From assembly GCA_049999765.1 (NCBI GenBank), contig JBNGIQ010009421.1, positions 127,152-185,145 of the forward strand: 57,994 bases of DNA. Direction: 5' to 3'. Shown here piece after piece: positions 11,701-22,000 of the stretch. Position numbers and translations under genes: made by a program. Origin of the DNA: Phaeoceros laevis. Taxonomy: Eukaryota; Anthocerotophyta; Anthocerotopsida; Notothyladales. Under the pieces are notes generated by a model, which was not told the origin of the DNA, searched no databases, and worked only from the letters and a program-made list of their open reading frames with translations. Numbering within the stretch: position 1 is the stretch's first letter; each line of letters begins with the position of its first letter.

Positions 11701-13544
11701 TCGTTTGTAGAGCAAAAAGTAGCAATAATCATTACAGGTGTTAGATTCTTCTAGAATGTAGAGTACAAAGCTAGTCATCCTCAGTTCTATGATTAAGACA
11801 GGCACTACCTAACAGGATTAGCTCATCTTCTGTTGATGCTCTCACTTTGATCCTGTCCAGCATGCCTCTTGCGCTATTGTCTGTCAAAGAATTTTTTTCT
11901 CGGACACCGATAACTTTCATTATGGACCAAAAAGAACTGCTCAACAGATTTGCCTTAGACTAGTGCCGAGAGGGATACACAGATTGTATGCGTGTTGCAG
12001 CTGCTTCATTATGCAAAGACTCCTTTCCAGCTTTTTGAGCTTTTAACTCTTCTTCTGCATTGTGCCTGTACTAGTTGAATTCCAGGCTTTGGCACAAATC
12101 AATCACACCAACAAACTTGTAAAAACATCACAGTACTTTAAGGCTAATATTCCTGTTGGATTGCTCGGGCTACAGATGTTTCTGAAACCTAGCATATTAT
12201 GCAGCAGCTGCGTGGCTTACTTGATCTTTGCCAGTTCGATCACCTTAGCTCGGCCTTGTCGTCCCCTCTCATTTGCCTGAAACCTTTCCGTATCTAATGA
12301 ATGAGCCTCGTCTAGTGAACAAACTCACACGACACAGTGAAACTAGTGAAAGGTTCCCACCTGTATAATAGCAATTGCTTCTTCCTCTGTCATGGTGAAA
12401 ACAGGCACAGGCATCACTGGGGGCTTTGGTATCATTCCATTCTGCTCTAACGTTGTTACCTGCATAGGAACAAAAAGAAAAATCTTCTGTTCTGTTTGTG
12501 CAGGGTCGCCATCCAACTGTGCACAACCTGGAATGAGCACAAATGGTATCGAGGAAGGAATACCAAAAACTTCTCCCGAGTTTCCAGGAGGAACTTTCTG
12601 TCAGAAACAAGGAATCGAGGAATTGGCACATCCAAGGCGTCTGGTGTCATGTTTAGTTCCAACTGCAACGTCCAGATATTTCCAACATGTTAGTTGAGGC
12701 TTTTGGCTGGAACCGGGTGCATGCAGAATGTCAGCAAATTCCTTTGATATTACTGGTGGAGGAGCTGAAGGAACTAACCAGGATATCTCGGAAGCGGATG
12801 GCATCCTTTCCTTCGTTGAGACCAACCATCCACTGCAGATAGTGTGTGGAATTTTAGGCTGCCCTTCCAGCAAAATGCTTGTACTTCAACCATGTCCAAC
12901 CACTTACGGATTTGAGCTCCAGAAGACGGCCGATGCAGGCCTCCAACGCTTTCTTTGCGTACAGACGCTTTTGGGGTTGCAGAATCTGCGCCCTACCCAC
13001 CGCTGTAGGTGTTCACCACCTCCAATAGAATCTGAAACCTGCTCCTTTTGTGCTGGCTTTCAGATCCATCGCACCTTTCACTGTTCTTCTTCTAGAAATC
13101 TATCTCAACTTTTTCTACGACACTCGTAGCCATGGGTGGTATAGTGTGACCAATTTGTAAAGAGAAAGTGGGCTGCAGAATACCTGATCATACGAGTCCT
13201 CCAATTTCTTGTAAATCAGAACGTAGAACGAGAAAAGTTTCATGAACTGCGGCAAGGTCTGTATCACAACATGAGTCGACATACATCAGAAGAGAAATCG
13301 CTGCCCATAACGCACCAAACCGAGTCGTCTAGGGGATTTAGCACACCTTTGGAACCTGTTTCAGGTCCTGAGGCATTTCCATTTTCAGAGCCGCAGCGAT
13401 ATCGTTGATAGCCGCCTCCCACAACCGGTTGAAAGTGCTGTATTACACATCAGAGCAAGTACACAGGACATTACACCCACAAGGACAAAATTTCTGCAAT
13501 TCACGCCAACGATTCGAAAGAACATTCACGTACAGGCTAGACAT
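8787..13544 (-). CDS. DRC11: Dynein regulatory complex protein 11 (DRC11, IQCA1-like AAA protein)
   Basis: Nexin-dynein regulatory complex subunit of motile axonemes, expected in swimming sperm. Exons from the start: 13534-13544, 13347-13437, 13184-13258, 12908-12985, 12779-12832, 12564-12662, 12361-12459, 12221-12276, 11979-12065, 11809-11873, 11320-11694, 11029-11240, 10654-10931, 10228-10540, 10034-10156, 9782-9946, 9539-9691, 9225-9473 and 9041-9130, plus a final exon that enters the N gap and ends PPDDKKKGKKK at 8787. At least 902 residues. Features are an N-terminal helical region, an IQ-like site (RIQSVARGMLDR), two Lys-rich coiled stretches, and an AAA domain with Walker A GGPGCGKT and a relaxed Walker B (VIHIDD). 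The 11-bp first coding exon is inferred from phase and a GTACGT donor. Exons 9-10 and 11-12 use less usual splice sites chosen to keep the frame. Confidence 0.92.
8823..8922. other. Assembly gap (100 N)
   Basis: A run of exactly 100 N, the usual placeholder for a gap of unknown size. It falls between the penultimate DRC11 exon (9041-9130) and the last visible coding bases, so one or more exons may be missing. Confidence 0.98.
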
Positions 13545-13799
13545 AGTTGCTGTTTGCAGGTGTCCACTCAAGTTCGAAGAGTTTGCTCACAAACGCAAAT
13601 TGCAACAGGGAACTTCGAAGTCCATCACATGGAAGTTTAAGCCCACTTGCCTTCTATTGGCATCTCTAAGCTGCTAACCACTGACACGACCATGGTTTCG
13701 GATAAGCCGTTCTGTGAAAATTTGTCCTCCGTCCGGGCGCTGGAAACGGACAGTGACGCAATAATGAGTGCCGATCATCGCTCCTGCAGCGTGCATGTC

Positions 13800-16380
13800 C
13801 AATTTTATTGAACGAGAAGTTGATACTAAGTTACTAACTGGCTAGTTACACTAAGCTTATTGCCGCCCTTGAGGGTTCTTGCTGCTAATTTGAATCCTAT
13901 TTAGAATTACCTGCCTGCTATATAGTATATCCTACACAATATTAGATCTCAAAATTTTGACACCCACCTCTCAACATAAGGGACGAATAGCCCAAGCTGC
14001 ACCGACTCAGAAGACACTTGCACTTGTCGGCTACAAGTTTTGTTTTAACCCTTCACTTCTACTATGGATTATGTTGCCTCACTTGCACTTGTCGGCTACA
14101 AGTTTTGTTTTAACCCTTCACTTCTACTATGGATTATGTTGCCTCACTGATTGTACGTAGTTAATTAGACATTTAAATATCTACTATTTTATTTTGCTCT
14201 TCTATGTGTTCAAAAACGAATTTTGATAGCGACATATTCAATTGGTTCCCTACTAGCTTTTACCCAAATTTGAAATATACCATTCCTTCATCATTAACTA
14301 GATCTAATGATTTCTTTACTATTGTATGAATATATAATAGTCTCTTTGTCATCAATTATATATCATAGTTTCCTATTTTATTTTTAATAATTTTATTTAT
14401 TACTTTTATAATTTAAACAAACACTTCAATCTCAAGTAGGGGAAAATAAAATTAAAATATTTTTATATATAATCATTGTCTCTTCCATCCTCTTTGGTTA
14501 ATAATTTTTAGTATGTGTGCGATGTTATTTAGAGTTCGCTCATTCTCTAAGGAAAATAAAACGCCTTTAAGGATGATCAAATTAAGGGAAGTAGATATAA
14601 CAACTTCGCTCATTCTTTAACGAAAAATATAACCATTTTAAGGATTCCTAAAGGAGTGAGTTTTGAGTTGCTTAACCAATTTACTTCAAATGTGATGTGA
14701 AATTCAAATCCATAACCTTTAATGTTGTCCATCAACTCTATACAATGAATTTGGGATGGTGGACAAGTAGTGTTCACAAATTTGAAACAGAATTTAGCTT
14801 TCATAACATGTCCGTTATGGGAGAAGCCATTGTCATAGGAATTGTTTTACTTGGAGTCTATAAATATGTTTGTAACCGGCTTCGGTTTTTTATAACACAA
14901 TTCATTATAATGCGAGCCGCAATTGTTGAAACTCAAGACCAGGTTTTTCAATTGTGACAATGAATTATATGAATACTATAATTTGCAACATTTCGTACCT
15001 TTAGAAAAATTATTTCAAGATTATGCTAAAGAAGATGAATATGTTTTTTGCCCAATGCTTTCCGCATCCATAGTGCCTTGAGCTTGCCATAGCTACTATG
15101 TTGATTGGAAGTTAGCATATGCTATGCTGTAATTGTAGAGAAATTTTAGCAAGAAAGTATGAGGAAGTACTTCAAGGTAACTAAATCCTACGTTTACAAG
15201 TGAATACCTCAACTTATCCAAGGGTTTGTAACTTATAGAGCTACACCCTCCAGGTCATTTCTTAGGGTACGAGCATGATACAAGTTGTTGGGGTGGAGAC
15301 TAGCTTACAAGTTTGTGAGTCTCAACCTAACTTATAAGTTAGCTCAAGTTCTTTGACTGAGCTAACCTATCAAGCCACACATTTCTAATCTCTATAGGTT
15401 AGTTTTTCTTGCTAGGCTAACTAGTACTAAAGACGATTTAGTTAGAAAGTAAAATATGTTAGATATGTTTAGAATATGTTAGAATATATTAGAATATGCT
15501 TTGAGCTTTTTGGCAAGCTTTGGCTTGAGCTTTTTTGCTTTGGCTTTGGGATATGATCAATTTTCCTCGATTGACAACCAAGGTTTCAACCATGGTAGAG
15601 CCAGTTGTAAAGAGAATCACACTCCCTGCACTCCCCCCCCTCAACTTGTTTGTCGTAGTGTGGTTTCAAGATGAAGGGCTTGTCCATGCAATTTTTTGTA
15701 GTTGCCCTCCAGAATCTTTGGCAATATTCCTGATTTGGGCAAGGGATGGCTGCCTAGAATATATAGCGATCAGGAGTAAGCTAGCACAATCCTCCTAACT
15801 ATTATGTGGGCACAATCAACCCTTTAAGAGTGGCTTCTAGCTCGCAGATTGTCATTCAGCTCCCGTAAGCAACAAACATGAAGGTCATTTGCCCGGTCGC
15901 TTGCTAGCTCTCTGTGAAGTAAGAGTACCTAGGGCACGAAGTCAAAGAAACACATTTGAAACACACTCCTTTAGCATAGTAGTGGTTCAAAAGGCAATCA
16001 CAAGGAAAAAATGGTTGTGATTAGCTGGTTTTATTTCAACTCGAGTTGCTTCTGCAAACGGAGTTGCTGGGAGGGTCTAGATGACTTTAGCAAGGTAGGA
16101 CCATATCTTAATAATTGGTGGGCAGGAGAAGAGACCACAGTAGTAAGAATTCTCACAGTTTAGGGTTTAGCAGTTCACGTATAACTTAGGATTGTAAGGA
16201 GTAAGGAGCTTTAAAGAAATGCCATCAATCAATTATAGTATACTGTCTTTAGTACAGTCCGCCTATTTGTAGCATGATCTACTCTTCCCTACAAAATATA
16301 GCTCAACATATGTCGTTTACAATAAGAGGCATACCTTGCTCACACTGCTGCAAGCTTCGCACGAGCGAGAGAGCGATACA
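13800..16380. other. AT-rich, gene-poor island
   Basis: Base composition drops sharply in GC compared with the flanking genes, especially 14160-15500. Reading frames are short. The longest (14697-14957, about 86 residues with one hydrophobic stretch) has no recognisable family. No reverse transcriptase, integrase or transposase motif was seen. Most likely decayed transposable-element sequence. Confidence 0.5.
14016..14145. repeat. 65-bp perfect tandem duplication
   Basis: Two adjacent copies (14016-14080 and 14081-14145) of a 65-bp unit beginning ACTTGCACTTGTCGG. They look identical by eye, so the duplication is recent or an assembly artefact. Confidence 0.92.
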
Positions 16381-16390
16381 TCATTCAACT

Positions 16391-17065
16391 TTTGTTTTTG
16401 GGAGTTAAGTCAGAGTTTCCAGTTTAAGAACCCTTACGGACAGGTCCAAATCCTTTGATTTCGCAGCACTTTCGGCCTCGAAATCCGTATATCTCGCAAA
16501 ATCTGCATAGAACCACCCCAGACTGCCGCGCGATTTCGCCTACCTTTCGATCTCCCTAGCCACTAGTGACATGGTGCCTACATGGCGCATATGTGATGGA
16601 TACGAAATCCTAAAATACGAAAGCAGCTCCAATCTAAAAATTTGAGGTAAGCACGATAGTTCGTGCAAATCGGGCTGAAAGTTTCACCTCGTTGATTCAT
16701 TTTCTATCCTCCGTTATAATGCATTTACCTTCCGTTACTTCTTCCCATCCTCCATTTCGCACGCGACGTCGTCCTCTTCCCCGCCCGTGACCTTCTACTT
16801 ACAGCAGATAGGCGTCAGTCCGTCGGGTGAGTTAACTTGTCCGTTAATGAAATCGAGAAAACCCCCCAGCTTGTCCGAGGCGTTTAGCATGGCCGATTTG
16901 GCTGCTACGGATTTCGCTAGATAGAATCGGAAATAAAATTAAGATTTAGCACTAGATTTAGCGAATACACCGAATGAAAGGTTAGCGTGAAATCCTTTCC
17001 AAAGTTCAGTCCGTGAGGGTCCTAAGTTAGTTTGTGGGAGTTAAGTTAGAGTTTCCTAGTTTAAG
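16391..17065. repeat. Diverged direct repeats, possible LTR remnants
   Basis: A motif around GGGAGTTAAGT-AGAGTTTCC-AGTTTAAG occurs at 16391-16428 and again at 17031-17065, about 640 bp apart in the same orientation. The spacing suits partial LTR or element ends. No coding domain supports a named element. Confidence 0.45.
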
Positions 17066-17351
17066 TTAAGGGATTTTCCCTATCGGCTACTAACTCTTAT
17101 TCCCTGTCAGGGTTACATTAACCCCGGTAAACCTTACTACATTTATGTACAGCCTAACAAATCCTAACTAAAAACTCCTTAGGTATTGTCCAACAGGCCG
17201 TTAAGCGGTGTTAACATGCTTGCTTGTAATATGCCACACACACACATGAATTTAGGGTTAGGGTACATCATTTTGAAAAAAAAACAAATTCTGTAAGTTT
17301 ATATTACAACGACATCCGTTGTAAACTAGCCGACGACTAAGCCGACTAAGC

Positions 17352-17458
17352 CGCCATGCCTAGTAGGCGCCGCTGGCCGCCATGACCACCAAGGCCGCGC
17401 CAGGCCGCCATGCCTACCAGGGCCGCACCAGGCCGCCAAGCCCAGCAGGGCTGCACCG
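17352..17458. repeat. GC-rich degenerate tandem repeat (about 27 bp, four copies)
   Basis: Four imperfect units starting GGCCGCCATG or GGCCGCCAAG and ending in GCACC-like sequence, near 17352, 17375, 17402 and 17430. This is a strongly GC-rich minisatellite inside otherwise AT-rich DNA. Confidence 0.75.
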
Positions 17459-17553
17459 GTCCGTCCATAGCTCATAGCCGTCCATAGTCATACCGTGTAA
17501 TACGTTACCAAACAGTTTCAGAACTATGTGTCAAGCCATATTATTAGATTTTC

Positions 17554-18144
17554 TTAAAGAATTTCAATCTTTTGGTGAGCAAAGCTATAATAGCAATTAG
17601 GGTAAGAACATTCAAATGCAGTGTGAAGAAATTTTTCCTCATCCATGAAGCCAAGCGCACAAAGCTTCATATGGTAGTCGGTCGGGCAAGTACTTTGATC
17701 TACAACCTCAGACATTATAGCATATCCACCACTACTTTCAGGAGAACATTGAGCCAGTACTTTTTTGGCAACTCCCAAGCATTGTTGGAACTCCAACTCG
17801 CTTAAAAACGGTACTACGATATTGAGATCATCTCCCATCATATTGTCTGCATATCCGCGTCCACCTGCATAGGTGCTAAACGTGTATAACCCATTCATTT
17901 CTTTGCTATGCACCTCAACCCATCGTCCATGCCTTGTACTAAACAATGAAGAAGGTAAATCGGTACCATTTACTACTACTTCAAGAGATTTAACTCTTCT
18001 TATAAGTTTTTTGGTGTCAACAAACTTTGAAGATTTTCTTATATAGCAGTCGGCTTGAGCAAGATTATATATGGTTTCTTGAACAAATGTGGCAACCATT
18101 ACTGACAATAAGAACATATATGTACAAACTTGTGCCCCTTTCAT
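17554..18144 (-). CDS. Orphan secreted cysteine-containing protein
   Basis: Open frame of 196 residues from the Met at 18144; the frame also continues upstream to 18324 through low-complexity sequence. The start was chosen because a hydrophobic segment (about residues 8-24, MFLLSVMVATFV) looks like a signal peptide, followed by a Cys-containing mature region with about seven cysteines. I recognise no family. The AT-rich codon use matches the surrounding island, not the flanking genes. A (TA)n tract lies just upstream. It could be a small secreted lineage-specific protein, a fragment of a larger gene, or a chance ORF. Confidence 0.4.
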   Translation of the reverse strand: MKGAQVCTYMFLLSVMVATFVQETIYNLAQADCYIRKSSKFVDTKKLIRRVKSLEVVVNGTDLPSSLFSTRHGRWVEVHSKEMNGLYTFSTYAGGRGYADNMMGDDLNIVVPFLSELEFQQCLGVAKKVLAQCSPESSGGYAIMSEVVDQSTCPTDYHMKLCALGFMDEEKFLHTAFECSYPNCYYSFAHQKIEIL

Positions 18145-18156
18145 GTTGTACAAACT

Positions 18157-18200
18157 TATATATATATATGATAACTTATATATATATACGATATATATAT
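18157..18200. repeat. (TA)n microsatellite
   Basis: Two runs of alternating TA within 18157-18200, immediately upstream of the orphan ORF on the minus strand. It may serve as a TATA-like element or be simple-sequence drift. Confidence 0.8.
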
Positions 18201-19002
18201 CTGACCTTATGGTAGTTGAACATTTGATTTCATTTAAATTTGGAAAGAAAAAGTTAATTTCTTGTGCTGGAGTAAAGTTCAAATTGTAATAAATGAAGAG
18301 TGGTGTAAGATTTCTACATCTCAAAGGAGTGTCTTTCTAGAGCAAAAGATTGACATATAGATCAATCCAAACAAGTTCAAAGGGTGGTGAGATATGGATG
18401 ATCTCACAATACCTTGAATGAGCTATGTACCCAACTTCAAAATACATGCTTGTGATTCTGTCTCCTCTCATGGAAGGATGGGTGTTTTATTGTAATTGGA
18501 AGAGGTAAGGACATAGAATTGGTTCAAACTTCAAAGACCTAAGATATTAAAAGAGCAAATGCTTAGCTAGACTACAAATGGATTCTATGGAGACGAATCA
18601 CGACATAGCAAACATTCCGTACGTCCGGGCCTCCGGGCTTCGGGCTTCAGGCTTGGCCAGGATAGATTTGGTGAATTTGGAATCTTAAATCATACTCGCT
18701 AACCCCGGGTGGTTCCTGGTTAACTGAAAGGGTCAAGCAGAGGGGTCGTCGATGATGAGGTTGCGCGGAGAATTAGGGAACGGCCTCGCTTGTGCCTCCG
18801 CTGTACCTCCGCGCGCCGCTTCCCCCCGCGTCGTTCTCCCGCGCAATTTCGCACCAGTCGATTTCGAGCGGCGAGGAAGGGGCACAGCGGCTGCCACATG
18901 CCACACGGAGGAAGCTGGCTGGTTACGCCTGCGGCACAAACACAACAATGCGCAACGGCGCACTAGGAAATCCAAGATCTTGACAGATTGTGAGCAGTTG
19001 CA

Positions 19003-22000
19003 ATGGACGTCTCGCTGCCGGAGTGCTCTTGGAGTCACCAATTGGCCCCTCGGAGCCTTGTGACACTGCGGGGAGTGGCTGCCGCAGCCAGGGACAATCT
19101 GGAGCAGTACCGGGCCAGCAGGATGTCTGGCATTGAGTCCGCTGCAAGCATGTTTCTGCGCTCTGGAGGGATGACCGTTGCGGCTGCTGCTGATGCAGGG
19201 CCTTGGGGCTACGCTGCGCAGCACTGCTCCAGCTGCGACCTAGGGCCCGCCGACTTGCAAACCGCGCAGGGGGAGTGCTGGTCCGGGGAAGGAGCGGACA
19301 TGCGTTTCAGGAGCAATTGCAATGGCAAGTCCGCCTTCAGAGCCAACGTGCAACCGCTCGGGCGAAGGGACGAGGTGAGTGGCCACGGTTTTCTGGCCGC
19401 AGCTCCTGGGCGCGGCTTGAATTGTGGATACCTTGTGCCCGCGCATGCTGCGGAGAATGGGGCTGGAGGTGGTTTGGGACTCTGCCAGAAACCGGCGGAG
19501 GTGGATGCAATGAAGTCCTACACTGTCCAGGACCTGATCAGGGCGTTGCAGATGGGAGGGAGCAGGTCCAAAATGGAGGCGGCCATAACTGTCAGGTCGC
19601 TGGCTGCGTCCAACAATGCGCATCAAGTGGCGCTGATTGCAGCTGGGGGGATCCGGCCCTTGGTTGAGCTCCTAAGCTATGAGGCCGGGGAGACGCATTG
19701 GCCTCCGGAAATGCGGGAGAAGGCGACCATCACTGTGCGGGCTGAGGCTGCACTTGCGCTGGCTAGTCTGTCGGTGAGTAACGACGACAATAAGGGAGCA
19801 ATTGGCGCTGCGGGGGCGATTCCTCTGCTGTGTGGCTTGATTCAGTAAGCAACATCATCTCTTCTTGTTGATGTTGGCAGAGATGGATCTTGGTTTGTAG
19901 CTCTACACCATAATCCAGGATTAAAGGGGCAAATGCATCAGTAGGGGCAGAAATGTTTCGTCTCCAGTCCGTCCTGCCGTAAATCTGAAGTATACATACG
20001 CATGATCTTCATTAAGGTTTGATGAGGAAAGTTACAACTCGGCATTGGCAAGCTATGAGAACCAGGAAATGGCACCTTTCTTAGTACTTGCAAGGGATGC
20101 TGGTGCCGGAGCTCTCTCATGCTTGGCCAAAAATGAAAACAACAAGGAAGCAATCTTTGCAGCGCAGGCAGTACCGGTTCTTGTGCGTATGGTTGATCGG
20201 GGAACAAGCTTTGGCAGGTAGGATCTCCTTCTAACCAAGCTTTGAACAACGTGTCCCCTCCCTGCTTGTCTGTGGAAGCAACGCTGTTAAGTTTTGTTTG
20301 CTCCGTGTCAATCTTTGGCTTGGATGATAGGGCGGCTGCTGCAAACGTTCTCGCTAAGCTGGCGACAGGGAGCAACGCGCAGAATAAGTTGATACTGGGA
20401 AAAGAAGGTGCTATATCAGCTTTGATAAGGCTCTTGAAGGATGGTTCTCAAAAAGCCCGAGAGACGGCAGCTGAAGCCCTGTTTAATCTCGCAATGAGTC
20501 CCTGGAACAAGTCCAAGATTATACAAGAGGGGGGCATGTCTGCCTTGCTTCGTATGCTGGAGGCCGGATCACAGGCAGAGAAAGATGCTGCAACTGCAGC
20601 GTTGAAAATTTTGAGGTCGTCTGTTGGGAGCCCTTCCAACCTTCGCCCCTCCGGAGGTCCCAGGTGCAAACGATCAGAAGGCAACCCTGTGCAGGAGCTT
20701 GAACTTGAAACATGTGATGGCTCGCAGCAGAGGAGGGAGGTTTTGAAAGATCTCAATGAGCATATTCAGAGCAGTAATGAGAAGTCTTCAATGCCACATA
20801 ATGCAGGCAACATCTCGGTTCTGAAACCATTTAGCGCACTAAGCACAACAGTGGCTGCTATGCAATCGGAGCTTACCTCATCAATTGCGCCCCCTCTTAC
20901 TGGGCAACCTTCAATGCAGGCTGACGCAGCTGTCGATCTTCCAAAATCGTCGTCGCATATGATGCAAAGCAGAAAGAAGCTCAAACTATCACACTCTGAT
21001 ATCGGTTTTCAAAACAGCGACAAATCTCGAGCATTTGGAGATGGTTTGGGAAGGGCAATGGACAAAGCGGCACAGAAAGTAGAGCCACTGCTCATGCCAT
21101 ATCTGGACGAGAGAGGGACAAGGAATACCCCTTGCGGCTGGGAGCGAAATTCTATTACGGGACAGGGCTTCCAGAGCCCACCTTATCAGGAGGGGCCACA
21201 ACCAAGGTTGAGGCAACCCAAGCTTGCAGTCGACGGAGCCGCCCATCCTGTGGCTGGGGGCATCCTTGCTTTGGTGAATGCATTGTCGTCGCAGAATCCA
21301 GGAGCTCAGGAGTTTGCTGCTCTGGCCTTGATGCTGCTTGCGACGCAAGGTGGGGATGAAGTGAAGACAGCTATAGCAGATGCAGGTGCAATTGAGCCAT
21401 TGATATCTATGGTGGGCAGCTCCGGCTCGCCTTTGATCAGAGAGTCGGCGGCGGCTGCAATCGCGAAACTGGTTTCTGGTCATCCGGGGAATAGAGCTGC
21501 AGTGGTCAGAAATGGTGGGGTGAAGGCAATGGTTGAAATGGCGAAGTGGTCGTCAACTCTTGTTGATGGACCTTCTGGGGGAGGAAGTCTGGGAGCACGG
21601 ACACAGGCAGCAGCAATTGTAGCAGTGCTGAACATCTCTGAAGTTCTCGATAGGCATAGTGTGGGTATGGTTTTGCGAGACGCTGTGCCATGTCTTGCAC
21701 AACTGCTGGAAAGTGAACATGTGCTGGAGATAACTGCAGGTGTTGCTGGCCTTCAAATTTTGGGAGTGTCCTTGGGAATTAGGCTTGATATCCCTCTTAT
21801 GGAGACGGAAAACGGAGCATCGAAGTTCGACTTTGTTGCGTTCGAGATGGTCTCTGCCCTCTTAGATGTAATGAGGGGAGGCTCTGCAGAAGCACAGCAA
21901 TCCGCTACTGAGGCGTTGGCAGGGTTAGGTTCAGGACTTGGCTGGGACAGTCCCGACAGTCCTGAAAGGCCCGCTGCGGAGACGTGGAGAAGATGCGGGA

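Noticed and set aside
14697-14957. 86-residue plus-strand frame in the AT-rich island
   Set aside because: One hydrophobic stretch only; expected by chance in AT-rich DNA.
16391-17065. Complete LTR retrotransposon
   Set aside because: Repeats are short and about 640 bp apart, with no gag, protease, RT or integrase motif between them.
17352-17458. CRISPR-like array
   Set aside because: Units are degenerate and contiguous without unique spacers, and the DNA is clearly plant nuclear.
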